DNA from: JAZSMJ01 sp045535815
GTDB taxonomy: Bacteria > Bacillota > Clostridia > Oscillospirales > CAG-272
Length of the DNA: 64,000 nt
NCBI GenBank assembly: GCA_045535815.1
Contig: JAZSMJ010000006.1
Span: 7,791-71,790 of the forward strand
Direction: 5' to 3'
A program made the position numbers and the translations under genes. The notes beneath the pieces are model-generated. The model saw only the letters and a list, made by a program, of their open reading frames with translations. It was not told the DNA's origin and did not search any database. Below are positions 1 through 8,263 of this stretch, piece after piece. Position 1 is the stretch's first letter. Every line of letters starts with the position of its first letter.

Positions 1-704
1 GTTGTGATCTTAATGTTTTCGTATCCGCAATCGGTAAGCTTAACCTTAAAGCCAGCGTGCTCAGCTATCATGCAGTCATCCGTAACGGCAATACCGTCTC
101 TTTGAGCTATAGCTGAAGCTGCAATATAAAGTGATGTCTTAAATATCTGGGGTGTCTGAGCATGCCAAACAAGGCTTCTGTCAACCGTTTCGGATATGAA
201 ACCGTCTTCATTTGCAAGCTTTATGGTATCCTTTGTTTTGTTTGCGGCGCAGGCGGCGCCGTATTTTATTGCATCAAGAAAAACGTTTTTAATATTTTCA
301 GGTGTTACAAGACAGCGTGCCGCATCGTGTATTGCAACAAAGTCCGATTTTGGAGAAAGTGCCTCAATGCCGTGCATTACCGATTCTTGTCGGGTGTTTC
401 CGCCCGGAACTATCTTTGATATCTTTTTGAATCCGTATTTTTCTTTAAGATCGCTGTAAAAGGGAAGCTCATCTTTTTTTGCAACTATTATTATTTCATC
501 TATAAAATCGCATTCTTCAAACTGCATTACGCTGCGAACGACAACGGGTGTGCCGTCTACCTCTGCAAGCTGTTTTGTCAATCCGTCAGGCAACGCCGCA
601 CGGGTACCGCTTCCGCCTGCGGCGATAACAGCAGAGTTGAAGGTTTTATAGATTGTTTCCTCTTTTGCAAGAGCACGAACGATCTTAAAAAATAGGTTGT
701 TCAT
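1..704 (-). CDS. ispD: 2-C-methyl-D-erythritol 4-phosphate cytidylyltransferase (IspD), 3' end outside window
   Basis: Cytidylyltransferase of the non-mevalonate isoprenoid pathway (MEP + CTP to CDP-ME), cytosolic. The frame is open from an ATG at 702-704 to the window edge, giving about 234 residues, close to the whole domain. Visible motifs are the nucleotide-binding loop AAGGSGTR near residue 28, a lysine in LTKQL, HDAAR, TPQIF, VTDDCMIAEHAG and a terminal GYENIKIT, all in the family order. Whether it ends as IspD or continues into an IspDF fusion cannot be seen. The start follows AGGAGTTATA. It lies downstream of the kor operon terminator. Identification is firm, start good. Confidence 0.9.
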   Translation of the reverse strand, partial: MNNLFFKIVRALAKEETIYKTFNSAVIAAGGSGTRAALPDGLTKQLAEVDGTPVVVRSVMQFEECDFIDEIIIVAKKDELPFYSDLKEKYGFKKISKIVPGGNTRQESVMHGIEALSPKSDFVAIHDAARCLVTPENIKNVFLDAIKYGAACAANKTKDTIKLANEDGFISETVDRSLVWHAQTPQIFKTSLYIAASAIAQRDGIAVTDDCMIAEHAGFKVKLTDCGYENIKIT

Positions 705-727
705 TATAACTCCTGAATTTTAAAATA

Positions 728-765
728 AAAGCGGCATCAAACGATGTTGTTCGTGATGCCGCTTT
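728..765 (-). terminator. Rho-independent terminator after korC
   Basis: On the minus strand a 12-bp stem (AAAGCGGCATCA with TGATGCCGCTTT) around a 14-nt loop is followed by ATTTTA. It lies between the korC stop and the ispD start, so it should end the kor operon and separate it from ispD. Confidence 0.8.
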
Positions 766-796
766 CAAGGTGTTTTAGGGACCGCGCAAGCGGCTT

Positions 797-1330
797 TTAT
801 TCGAAATAGTATCCGAGATCGAATGCTTTTTTATTACGCTCTATAAGAGCAGCCTTTGATTCAGGAATACCCTCAATCATATGATTAAGGAAGAATTCGT
901 AATCAAAAATACCTGTCTTTTTGATTATGTATCCAAGCATAATAACGTTTGCAGAGCCGGTAATACCGTTATCTGCTGCAAGACCTGTAGCAGGAATATA
1001 ATAAGCCGTAATATCGCTTCTTTCAGACTTTTTGGTTATAAGGGTACTGTCTGCAAAAAGAATACCGTCGGGAACTATTCTGCTCTCGAATTTATCAAAA
1101 GCCTGGATGTTAAAAGCAACGAGAATATCGGGATTGGAAATAATGGGAGCTCCTATCTCCTCATCAGAGATAATAACGCTGCAGTTTGCAGTACCGCCTC
1201 TCATCTCAGGGCCGTAGGAGGGAAGCCAGGTAACGTTTTTATCGCTTTGCATACCTGTCTTTGCAAGCTGCTTTGCGGCAAAAAGAATTCCCTGACCGCC
1301 GAAACCTGCGAGAATCATACTTTTAGTCAT
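797..1330 (-). CDS. korC: 2-oxoacid:ferredoxin oxidoreductase, gamma subunit
   Basis: Gamma (catalytic interface) subunit of a ferredoxin-dependent 2-oxoacid oxidoreductase (KorC/VorA type), 177 residues, the usual size. The N-terminal GFGGQGILFAAKQLA and the PSYGPEMRGGTANCSVIIS stretch are family signatures. It is the last gene of a minus-strand operon ATPase-korD-korA-korB-korC, separated from korB by one base, which implies translational coupling. The complex converts a 2-oxoacid and CoA to acyl-CoA, CO2 and reduced ferredoxin, or the reverse. The substrate (2-oxoglutarate or branched-chain 2-oxoacid) cannot be decided from sequence. Confidence 0.9.
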   Translation of the reverse strand: MTKSMILAGFGGQGILFAAKQLAKTGMQSDKNVTWLPSYGPEMRGGTANCSVIISDEEIGAPIISNPDILVAFNIQAFDKFESRIVPDGILFADSTLITKKSERSDITAYYIPATGLAADNGITGSANVIMLGYIIKKTGIFDYEFFLNHMIEGIPESKAALIERNKKAFDLGYYFE

Positions 1331-1331
1331 A

Positions 1332-2087
1332 TTATTTCTCCTCCTCGCTTCCGATGTCCTTGTATACTCCGAGCGGATAGAAGGGCATCATATCGGATCT
1401 GAGCCATTCAAGTGCTTCTTTGGGAGTCTTGCCCCAGTTTGTCGGACAGGTGGAAAGAACCTCAACTATAGAAAGTCCCTTTTTATCTATCTGATACTGG
1501 AATGCCTTTTTGATAGCCTTTTTAGCATTGTTAACGTTTTTAACGCAGTCAACGGCAACTCTTTCAGCGTATGCAGTTCCGCCGAGTGTAGACATCATTT
1601 CGCAAACTCTTACAGGGTTACCCTGAATCTCTTTTTTTCTTCCGTAAGGAGAGGTTGTAGTAACCTGTCCGGGAAGTGTGGTGGGTGCCATCTGGCCGCC
1701 GGTCATACCGTAAATAGCGTTATTTATAAAGATTATTGTAATATTTTCTCCTCTTGCACCAACGTGTACCGTTTCTGCAGTACCGATAGCGGCAAGGTCA
1801 CCGTCACCCTGATATGTGAAAACGACGTTATCGGGATGCGTTCTCTTAACACCTGTTGCAACTGCGGGTGCACGGCCATGCGCTGCTTCTATCATATCGC
1901 ATTCAAAGTAATTGTATGCGAAAACAGAGCATCCAACTGGTGCAATGCCGACAGTCTTTCCTTCGATTCCGAGTTCATCTATTACCTCCGCAACCAAGCG
2001 GTGAACTATACCGTGAGTACAGCCGGGGCAGTAATGGAAGGGTACAGGAGACAATGATTTAGGTCTGTCAAATACAACTTTAGACAT
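1332..2087 (-). CDS. korB: 2-oxoacid:ferredoxin oxidoreductase, beta (TPP-binding) subunit
   Basis: Thiamine-pyrophosphate subunit, 251 residues. Motifs include HYCPGCTHGIVHRL near residue 18 (cluster/TPP region), the TPP-Mg motif GDGDLAAIGTAE and NNAIYGMTGGQMAPTT, as in KorB/VorC proteins. The ATG overlaps the korA stop by one base (both at 2087), so the subunits are coupled. Catalyses the decarboxylation of the 2-oxoacid on TPP, with electrons passed to the ferredoxin-like KorD. Beta subunits of this short class carry their external ferredoxin domain on a separate gene, here korD. Confidence 0.92.
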   Translation of the reverse strand: MSKVVFDRPKSLSPVPFHYCPGCTHGIVHRLVAEVIDELGIEGKTVGIAPVGCSVFAYNYFECDMIEAAHGRAPAVATGVKRTHPDNVVFTYQGDGDLAAIGTAETVHVGARGENITIIFINNAIYGMTGGQMAPTTLPGQVTTTSPYGRKKEIQGNPVRVCEMMSTLGGTAYAERVAVDCVKNVNNAKKAIKKAFQYQIDKKGLSIVEVLSTCPTNWGKTPKEALEWLRSDMMPFYPLGVYKDIGSEEEK

Positions 2088-3148
2088 TATTTGTCACCTC
2101 CGCTGAGTTTTTTGATCTCTTCAAGAACGTCACCGGGTGTCATGATCATACCGCCGGTGCGTCCAAAGAATGAAACGGGCTTGCGACAGTTGATAGCAAC
2201 CTTGACGTCATCAACCATCTGTCCCATATTAAGCTCACATACGAGGAACTGCTCTGCGCTATCAGCAAGCTTTGCAAGAGGCTTTGAGGGGAATGGCCAA
2301 AGTGTGATGGGACGGAGAAGTCCTGCCTTGATGCCCTGAGCACGTGCTGCGGTTACTGCGGATTTGCATATTCTTGAGGTAATTCCGTAAGCAACCAAAA
2401 CGATATCTGCATCGTCAGTCATAAATTCTTCGTAGAGGGTTTCGTTTTCTTCTACCTTCTTATAACGCTCAAAGCGTTCGATAACTATTCTTTCGAGCTC
2501 CTCGGGAGCTATGTAAAGAGAGTTGATTATATTCTTTTTGCGCTTGCCCTCGTGTCCGCAAGCTGCCCAATCCTTTTCGGGAAGGCTCTTTACGTCTGTT
2601 TCTTCAAATTCAACCGGCTCCATCATCTGTCCGAGCGCACCGTCTGCAAGTATCATAGCAGGCATACGGTACTTGTCTGCAACGTCAAATGCTCTTGATG
2701 CAAGACTTGCCATCTCCTGAACGGATGAAGGTGCTAAAACGTAGAGGTGAAGATCGCCGTGGCCGTTAGCCTTTGTTGCCTGATAGTAATCAGACTGTGC
2801 AGGCTGAATACCGCCAAGACCGGGGCCGCCTCTCTGTACGTTTAAAATAAGGCAGGGAAGGTCGCTTCCTGCAAGATAGCTTATACCCTCACTCTTGAGG
2901 CTTATTCCGGGCGAGGATGATGAGGTCATGGCACGAACACCGGTAGATGCAGCACCGAGAACCATATTTATAGCGGCGATTTCGCTTTCTGCCTGCAGGC
3001 AGAGTCCGCCGACTTTAGGCATACGCTTTGCCATATATTCTGCAATTTCAGTCTGAGGGGTTATCGGATAACCGAAGTAATAAAGGCAACCGCTTCTGAT
3101 AGCAGCTTCGGCAATAGCCTCGTTACCCTTCATTAAAACCTTTGACAT
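2087..3148 (-). CDS. korA: 2-oxoacid:ferredoxin oxidoreductase, alpha subunit (KorA/VorB)
   Basis: Alpha (pyrimidine-binding) subunit, 353 residues. It starts MSKVLMKGNEAIAEAAIRSG and shows YPITPQTEIAEYM, SSSPGISLKSEGISYLAG and RGGPGLGG, typical of the VorB/KorA branch, then a transketolase C-terminal-like half with NMGQMVDDV. RBS is present upstream (AGGAG before ATG). korD lies 44 bases upstream and korB overlaps downstream. The VorB-like annotation would predict 3-methyl-2-oxobutanoate as a substrate, but 2-oxoglutarate is equally compatible. Confidence 0.92.
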   Translation of the reverse strand: MSKVLMKGNEAIAEAAIRSGCLYYFGYPITPQTEIAEYMAKRMPKVGGLCLQAESEIAAINMVLGAASTGVRAMTSSSSPGISLKSEGISYLAGSDLPCLILNVQRGGPGLGGIQPAQSDYYQATKANGHGDLHLYVLAPSSVQEMASLASRAFDVADKYRMPAMILADGALGQMMEPVEFEETDVKSLPEKDWAACGHEGKRKKNIINSLYIAPEELERIVIERFERYKKVEENETLYEEFMTDDADIVLVAYGITSRICKSAVTAARAQGIKAGLLRPITLWPFPSKPLAKLADSAEQFLVCELNMGQMVDDVKVAINCRKPVSFFGRTGGMIMTPGDVLEEIKKLSGGDK

Positions 3149-3192
3149 ATCAGTTTTCTCCTTTTAGGTAAAATAATTATAAGCGATTGCGA

Positions 3193-3405
3193 TTAAACGT
3201 CTTTTTCGACTCGAATTACAACGTCGGGACACATTGTAGCACACATAGCGCATGCAATACATTTTGACTGATCGATTATCGAAGCCGGACGGTATCCCTT
3301 GGCGTTAAGCTTGTCTTTAGAAAGCTCAAGTATCTTTCTGGGGCAGGCTTCAACACAAAGACCGCAGCCTTTACATAAGTCAACGTTGAAAGTAACTCTG
3401 TTCAT
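3193..3405 (-). CDS. korD: 2-oxoacid:ferredoxin oxidoreductase, delta (2x[4Fe-4S] ferredoxin) subunit
   Basis: Small ferredoxin subunit, 70 residues from the ATG at 3403-3405, with two CxxCxxCxxxCP motifs: CKGCGLCVEACP and CIACAMCATMCP. It accepts electrons from the TPP centre. A longer reading from 3420 (MEVEY) is possible, but the ATG at 3405 has GGAGG eight bases upstream, and that ribosome site overlaps the stop of the ATPase gene, suggesting coupled translation. First structural gene of the kor complex. Confidence 0.92.
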   Translation of the reverse strand: MNRVTFNVDLCKGCGLCVEACPRKILELSKDKLNAKGYRPASIIDQSKCIACAMCATMCPDVVIRVEKDV

Positions 3406-3409
3406 ATAT

Positions 3410-4078
3410 TCAACCTCCATACAGTTTCTTTGTATAATCAGAAATTATGAAAATATTTTCTTTTTGATAGTCTTTATTTATACAGCTTGAGCTGAAGACA
3501 ACGGGCAGAGAGGTCAGACGAGATATCTCGTCTGCATATTCAAACGAGGCTTCAAAAGTCACGTCTGTAGATTCAGCACCGATATTACTGTTATTGATTA
3601 TTCCGGTGCATCTGAGCCTTGATCTTGCCTCTATATCGTGCATAAGATCAACTGCATCCGAAGGCTCTGCAGTGAGCGGACGGTACATACTGACCGTATA
3701 CAGCATTTCATATCCGCAGTTTTGAATCTGCTGTGAAAACATACCGAGAGCAACTGCTCCGGTATCGTCGCCACCAACGTCAAAAACCGTTATCGATTCG
3801 GTATCGGCAAATACGGAATATATTTCAGGCGGAAGAGAAGGGACGTCCACGTTTGAATTCGCATATTCTGGGATGATGCATTTGATACCGGCATCAGTCA
3901 ATATCTTTTTGGAATCTGCAGCTCTGAAATAGGGGTTTACGATATCAAGATCAACAAGTGTCGTCTTTTTACCTTGAGCAGCAAAAGAGAGAGCAAGGTT
4001 GACTGCAATATTCGTTTTACCCGATCCGTAGTGACCGGTAATAATAATTATGCGTTTTTCAGGATGATAAACGAACAT
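3410..4078 (-). CDS. ParA/MinD-like P-loop ATPase linked to kor
   Basis: SIMIBI-class P-loop ATPase of 222 residues. Walker A is GHYGSGKTNIAVNLALSFA near residue 14, DLDIVNPYFR follows (deviant-Walker region), and FDVGGDDTGAVALG corresponds to Walker B/switch II. I start it at ATG 4076-4078, preceded by AAGGAAAG, instead of the longer frame from 4123. It is the first gene of the kor operon; its stop lies inside the korD ribosome site. No membrane or DNA-binding segment is visible. A role in Fe-S loading or assembly of the Kor complex is a guess from position only. Confidence 0.8.
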   Translation of the reverse strand: MFVYHPEKRIIIITGHYGSGKTNIAVNLALSFAAQGKKTTLVDLDIVNPYFRAADSKKILTDAGIKCIIPEYANSNVDVPSLPPEIYSVFADTESITVFDVGGDDTGAVALGMFSQQIQNCGYEMLYTVSMYRPLTAEPSDAVDLMHDIEARSRLRCTGIINNSNIGAESTDVTFEASFEYADEISRLTSLPVVFSSSCINKDYQKENIFIISDYTKKLYGG

Positions 4079-4111
4079 ACAAACTCTTTCCTTAAATAAA
4101 GCTATTAAGTA

Positions 4112-4140
4112 ATTATACCACAAATAAATAATAATTACAA
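4112..4140 (-). promoter_or_regulatory. Sigma-A promoter for ATPase-kor operon
   Basis: Minus strand: -35 TTGTAA (4135-4140), 17-bp spacer, -10 TATAAT (4112-4117), 33 bases before the ATPase ATG. A good match that explains expression of the five-gene operon. Confidence 0.7.
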
Positions 4141-4214
4141 TAAGACAGACATCAAAAATCCAACAAAAAATATTGTTAATTGCGATATATATAAATATAT
4201 TTTAGACAAAATAT

Positions 4215-4303
4215 AAGACGGAAGGTAACGGCGTGCACGGTCAGCGGTAAATTGAAAAAAATTTACGCATCTCCGAAGAAGCGCAGACCGAATGATCCGT
4301 CTT
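4215..4303 (-). other. Possible structured RNA/terminator-like element
   Basis: An 89-base stretch closed by a perfect 8-bp pair, AAGACGGA with TCCGTCTT, enclosing GGTC/GACC and a GTAAATT/AATTTAC hairpin. This nested geometry in an otherwise AT-rich gap downstream of the DUF3006 gene suggests a folded RNA, but it matches no riboswitch or ncRNA class I recognise and the strand is uncertain. It could simply be an extended terminator for the DUF3006 transcript. Confidence 0.3.
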
Positions 4304-4309
4304 TGTGAA

Positions 4310-4558
4310 TTATCTTTTTGATTTTTTTCTCAACCTATCGAGTAATGATTCAATTCTGGAGACAGCTTCCTTCTTTTCACTTTGTGATATTGAAATTACC
4401 TTGATATTGCTGTCTGTAAGCTCGCATTCAAGGATATCGCCTTCGTTTATCTCAAAAGAAATATCTTGAAGAGCTAAAGAGTATGAGGTATCTTCTCCTA
4501 CGAGTATCGCAAAGCCTTCTTCGATTCTGTCAACTGTCAAAAGCATATTAACGTCCAC
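4310..4558 (-). CDS. DUF3006-like small protein
   Basis: 82 residues: MLLTVDRIEEGFAILVGED start, then an acidic beta-rich core and a Lys/Arg-rich tail (LLDRLRKKSKR). The pattern (DRIEEGxAVL...) is that of DUF3006, small single-domain proteins common in Firmicutes, function unknown. RBS is AAGGTGG a few bases before ATG. It is a single gene, divergent from ligA. Cytosolic, no signal peptide. Confidence 0.7.
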   Translation of the reverse strand: MDVNMLLTVDRIEEGFAILVGEDTSYSLALQDISFEINEGDILECELTDSNIKVISISQSEKKEAVSRIESLLDRLRKKSKR

Positions 4559-4628
4559 CTTCCTTTTATATTTATTTTATCAATTGGGGCAAGCTATGTC
4601 AATAGACGGAAATAAAGAGGAATTATTA

Positions 4629-4657
4629 TTTACAAATCGGAAATTTTATTATATAAT
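4629..4657 (+). promoter_or_regulatory. Sigma-A promoter for ligA-obgE
   Basis: -35 TTTACA (4629-4634), 17-bp spacer, -10 TATAAT (4652-4657), 35 bases upstream of the ligA ATG. Confidence 0.75.
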
Positions 4658-4692
4658 AATATAATACAGTATAAAAAGAAAGGTGAAGCAAA

Positions 4693-6663
4693 ATGGATGC
4701 TGAGGTAAGAATAAAAAAACTGCGTGAAACGCTTGCGTATCACAGCAGACAGTATTACGTATACGACTCACCGGAAATATCTGACTATGAGTATGATATG
4801 ATGTTTCGGGAATTACAACTGCTTGAGTCAGAGCATCCTGAGCTTTACGATCCTACCTCTCCTACCGTAAGAGTAGGCGGCGAGGTGCTTGATAAATTTG
4901 AGAAAGTAGTCCACACAGTACCTATGCGTAGCTTGCAGGACGTTTTTTCCTATGATGAGATCGAGGATTTCATAGCTAAGACAAACGAGGTACTCGGTGA
5001 AGTTATTTATACTGCTGAATGTAAGATAGACGGTCTTTCTGTTTCACTCGTATATGAAAACGGAAGATTTGTCCTCGGCTCAACAAGAGGAGACGGAGAC
5101 GTTGGCGAAAACGTTACCAATAATCTACGCACGGTAAAGAGTATACCGCTGGAGCTTACTTCCCCCATAAACATCGAGGTGCGTGGAGAGGTCTATATGC
5201 CGAGATCAAGCTTTGAGAAGCTTAACGAAAAGCGAGAGCTTGAGGGTGAGAGCCTTTTTGCCAATCCGAGAAATGCCGCTGCAGGATCGCTCCGTCAGCT
5301 TGATTCAAAAATAACTGCCTCACGAGGACTTGATATATTCGTATTTAACACTCAAGCGTCAGAGGAAGATTATTCTTCTCACAGTGAGACTATCAGAAGA
5401 ATGGGTGAGCTTGGTTTTAAAACCGTTCCTCATTCAAAGCTTTGCAAAACCGCAAAGGAAATAATTGAATATATAGAAGAGATTGGAGAGGCAAGAAGCT
5501 CTCTTCCGTTTGATATAGACGGGATCGTTATAAAGGTAGATTCTCTTGCACAAAGAGAACTCCTCGGAGAAACTTCAAGCACACCCAAGTGGGCAGTTGC
5601 CTATAAATTCCCACCGGAGAGAAAAGAAACGAAGCTGCTTGATATTATTATAAAGGTCGGAAGGACCGGTGTGCTTACTCCTAACGCAGTTCTTGAGCCT
5701 GTCAGACTTGCCGGAACGACGGTCAGCAGAGCAACGCTTCATAATGCCGATTTTATAGCAGAGCGTGACATACGCATAGGCGATACGGTAATCGTTCAAA
5801 AAGCAGGAGATATTATACCCGAGATATGCGGTGTAAATATAAAATTGAGACCGGATAATACTGAAGAGTACAGAATCCCCGATAAATGTCCGTCCTGCGG
5901 TGAGCCTACAGTCAGGGATGACGAAGCTGCAGTCAGATGTACCAACAGCTCGTGTCCTGCACAGCTTGAAAGAAATATCGTTCACTTTGTATCAAGAGAT
6001 GCAATGAATATAGACGGCATGGGACCGCAGATAATCAAATCTCTTCTTGATGCTCAGCTTATATCAAACGTGTCCGATATATATAAGATACAAAAGGACG
6101 ATATCGCATCTCTTGACCGCATGGGAGATAAATCTGCTGAAAATCTTATAAATGCGATAGAAGAGTCAAAGGGAAGAGGCCTTGCAAGGCTTATTTATGC
6201 CCTTGGAATACGTCAAATAGGTGAAAAGGCATCTGAGGCGCTTGCAAACAGATTTAACGATATAGATGAATTTTTTGCTCTTACGAAGGAACAGCTTACA
6301 GCGGTAGAAGATATAGGCGAAATATCTGCTGAGTTTGTTATTGATTTCTTTGCTCATCCGCAAACGAGGATACTTATTAATCAGCTTAAGGAATGCGGAG
6401 TTGTTACTGTAAATAATAAAGCTGATAACAAGGATGACAGATTTGCAGGTCTTACCTTCGTATTGACCGGAACGCTTCCGAGTATGACAAGAGATGAGGC
6501 ATCCGATATTATTAAATCTCACGGCGGAAAGGTCTCGTCATCTGTATCGTCAAAGACCGATTACGTTTTGGCAGGTGCAGAGGCAGGAAGCAAGCTAACG
6601 AAGGCGCAGTCTCTCGGAGTAAAAATAATAGATGAAGAAAGCTTTTTGAAGATGGTGGAATAA
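4693..6663 (+). CDS. ligA: NAD-dependent DNA ligase LigA
   Basis: Seals nicks in DNA replication and repair using NAD+. 656 residues, full length for LigA. Order: Ia domain (HSRQYYVYDSPEISDYEYD), adenylation domain with active-site K111 in AECKIDGLSV, OB fold (KVGRTGVLTPNAVLEPV), zinc finger with four Cys (CPSCGEP...CTNSSCPAQLER), helix-hairpin-helix repeats, and a C-terminal BRCT domain (GLTFVLTGTLPSMTRDEA). RBS AAAGGTGAAG precedes ATG. Immediately followed by obgE with one base between stop and ATG, so the two form an operon. Confidence 0.97.
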   Translation: MDAEVRIKKLRETLAYHSRQYYVYDSPEISDYEYDMMFRELQLLESEHPELYDPTSPTVRVGGEVLDKFEKVVHTVPMRSLQDVFSYDEIEDFIAKTNEVLGEVIYTAECKIDGLSVSLVYENGRFVLGSTRGDGDVGENVTNNLRTVKSIPLELTSPINIEVRGEVYMPRSSFEKLNEKRELEGESLFANPRNAAAGSLRQLDSKITASRGLDIFVFNTQASEEDYSSHSETIRRMGELGFKTVPHSKLCKTAKEIIEYIEEIGEARSSLPFDIDGIVIKVDSLAQRELLGETSSTPKWAVAYKFPPERKETKLLDIIIKVGRTGVLTPNAVLEPVRLAGTTVSRATLHNADFIAERDIRIGDTVIVQKAGDIIPEICGVNIKLRPDNTEEYRIPDKCPSCGEPTVRDDEAAVRCTNSSCPAQLERNIVHFVSRDAMNIDGMGPQIIKSLLDAQLISNVSDIYKIQKDDIASLDRMGDKSAENLINAIEESKGRGLARLIYALGIRQIGEKASEALANRFNDIDEFFALTKEQLTAVEDIGEISAEFVIDFFAHPQTRILINQLKECGVVTVNNKADNKDDRFAGLTFVLTGTLPSMTRDEASDIIKSHGGKVSSSVSSKTDYVLAGAEAGSKLTKAQSLGVKIIDEESFLKMVE

Positions 6664-6664
6664 T

Positions 6665-7936
6665 ATGTTTGTTGATTTTATTAAAATATACGTTAAGGCA
6701 GGAAACGGCGGAAACGGCGCTGTATCCTTCCGCAGAGAAAAATACGTTTCGCACGGCGGCCCCGACGGTGGCGACGGTGGAAACGGCGGCAATATTATCG
6801 TTCGTGCAGACACGAGTAAAAACACGCTTATAGATTATAAATACAAGCGTAAATTTATTGCGGGAAACGGTGGAAACGGCGCAGGCGCAAAATTCCACGG
6901 CGCAACCGCACCCGATACCGTTTTGCTTGTTCCGTTCGGTACGCTTATTAAGGATGCACAGAGCGGAAAGATAATAAAGGATATGTCGGACGATCAACCC
7001 TTCGTTCTTTGCAAGGGCGGAAGAGGGGGATGGGGCAACAGACATTTTGCAACACCCACAAGACAGATTCCGAGATTTGCCAAAAACGGAACTGTCGGAG
7101 AAGAGAAAGAGGTTATTTTTGAGCTTAAGATAATAGCTGACGTTGGAATTATCGGTATGCCTAACGTTGGAAAGTCAACTCTTCTCTCTGTTATATCGGC
7201 AGCTCGTCCCAAAATAGCTGATTATCATTTTACAACCCTTACGCCTAATATAGGCGTCGTATCGGTTGGAGAAAACAGCTCGTTTACAGCCGCAGATATT
7301 CCCGGACTTATTGAGGGTGCATCCGAAGGTGCAGGACTTGGTCACGAATTTCTCAGGCATATAGACAGATGCAGACTTCTTATTCACGTTGTTGACGTAT
7401 CCGGGTCTGAGGGAAGAGATCCTATAGAGGATATTAAAATGATAAATACCGAGCTTGCCAAATACAGCGAGGAGCTTGCAAGCAGACCGCAGATAATCGT
7501 TGCAAATAAATACGATGCGGTAAACGAGGACAGCGAAGAAATAGCAGTATTTGAAAATTTTGTAGATGATAACGGATACGAGCTGGTATACATATCAGCT
7601 GCAACGAGATATAATATCGACACTCTGATAAACGTTATTTCTCAAAGACTCAGATTCCTGCCTCAGATAATAAAATATGAATCCGATTACATTGAAGAGG
7701 TAGTTGTTGACGACTCAAGAGACGTTGAGATCAGAAATGAAAACGGCGTTTACGTTGTTGAAGCCGATTGGCTGTATAATTTTATGGGATCTATCAATTT
7801 TGATGATAGGGAATCCTTAAACTATTTCCAGCGTATTCTCAGAAAGAACGGTGTGATCGACGCCCTCGAAGCTAAAGGATGCGGTGACGGAGATACTGTA
7901 AGTATTTACGATTTTGAATTTGATTTTATAAAATAA
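6665..7936 (+). CDS. obgE: GTPase ObgE/CgtA
   Basis: Essential ribosome-associated GTPase of 423 residues. The Gly-rich Obg fold occupies about residues 1-158 (GGNGAVSFRREKYV, GGDGGNGG), the G domain has G1 GMPNVGKST (164-172), DIPGLIEGA (G3) and NKYD (G4), and a C-terminal OCT domain (VEADWLYNFMGSINFDDRESLNYFQRIL) is present. Acts in 50S assembly and stress control. Starts one base after ligA; the ribosome site is inside the ligA end (GGTGG). Followed by a strong terminator. Confidence 0.97.
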   Translation: MFVDFIKIYVKAGNGGNGAVSFRREKYVSHGGPDGGDGGNGGNIIVRADTSKNTLIDYKYKRKFIAGNGGNGAGAKFHGATAPDTVLLVPFGTLIKDAQSGKIIKDMSDDQPFVLCKGGRGGWGNRHFATPTRQIPRFAKNGTVGEEKEVIFELKIIADVGIIGMPNVGKSTLLSVISAARPKIADYHFTTLTPNIGVVSVGENSSFTAADIPGLIEGASEGAGLGHEFLRHIDRCRLLIHVVDVSGSEGRDPIEDIKMINTELAKYSEELASRPQIIVANKYDAVNEDSEEIAVFENFVDDNGYELVYISAATRYNIDTLINVISQRLRFLPQIIKYESDYIEEVVVDDSRDVEIRNENGVYVVEADWLYNFMGSINFDDRESLNYFQRILRKNGVIDALEAKGCGDGDTVSIYDFEFDFIK

Positions 7937-7938
7937 TT

Positions 7939-7972
7939 AAACAACGGAGAAGCAGTTGCTTCTCCGTTGTTT
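7939..7972. terminator. Bidirectional terminator between obgE and DUF378 gene
   Basis: A perfect 16-bp inverted repeat (arms 7939-7954 and 7957-7972, core CAACGGAGAAGCA) with T-runs on both strands. It terminates obgE on plus and the DUF378 gene, with which it overlaps at the stop, on minus. Confidence 0.9.
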
Positions 7973-8188
7973 TTAGTAATTTTCTGAACTTAAAACTTCA
8001 TTTCTGCTTCTGAAAAGAAGTGTGATGCACCAGATTGCCGCAAGACCAACAACAGTATAAATAATTCTGCTGAGAAGAGCGGTCTGACCGCCGAATATCC
8101 ATGCAACAAGATCAAACTTGACAAGTCCGATACTGCCCCAGTTAAGGCCTCCGATGATCATAAGAATAAGCGCTATTCTGTCTAACAT
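7973..8188 (-). CDS. DUF378 family membrane protein
   Basis: 71 residues with two hydrophobic segments: MLDRIALILMIIGGLNWGSIGLVKFDLVAWIFGG and RIIYTVVGLAAIWCITLLF. The GGLNWG motif is the DUF378 hallmark. Small inner-membrane protein of unknown function. The ATG is the end of an 11-bp hairpin that flanks its ribosome site (see separate entry). Probably the last gene of the DUF1700-DUF4097-DUF378 transcript. Confidence 0.85.
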   Translation of the reverse strand: MLDRIALILMIIGGLNWGSIGLVKFDLVAWIFGGQTALLSRIIYTVVGLAAIWCITLLFRSRNEVLSSENY

Positions 8189-8224
8189 GATTGTTCAGCT
8201 CCTTTATTTTATTTGAACAATCAT
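8187..8224 (-). promoter_or_regulatory. Start-site hairpin in DUF378 leader
   Basis: Arms ATGATTGTTCA (8214-8224) and TGAACAATCAT (8187-8197) on the minus-strand transcript enclose a 16-base loop holding AGGAGC; the second arm includes the AT of the start codon. Folding would place the initiation region in a stem, so it may control translation, or protect the RNA after processing. Confidence 0.5.
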
Positions 8225-8263
8225 ATGATGTACGGTTTTTATAAAATTTATACCATTTATTTT

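Noticed and set aside
196..459. Plus-strand ORFs in the ispD region
   Set aside because: They are antisense to a continuous, motif-complete IspD frame.
4215..4303. SRP RNA or a known riboswitch
   Set aside because: Fragments such as CCGAAGAAGC resemble the SRP loop only loosely, and the remaining conserved bases are missing.
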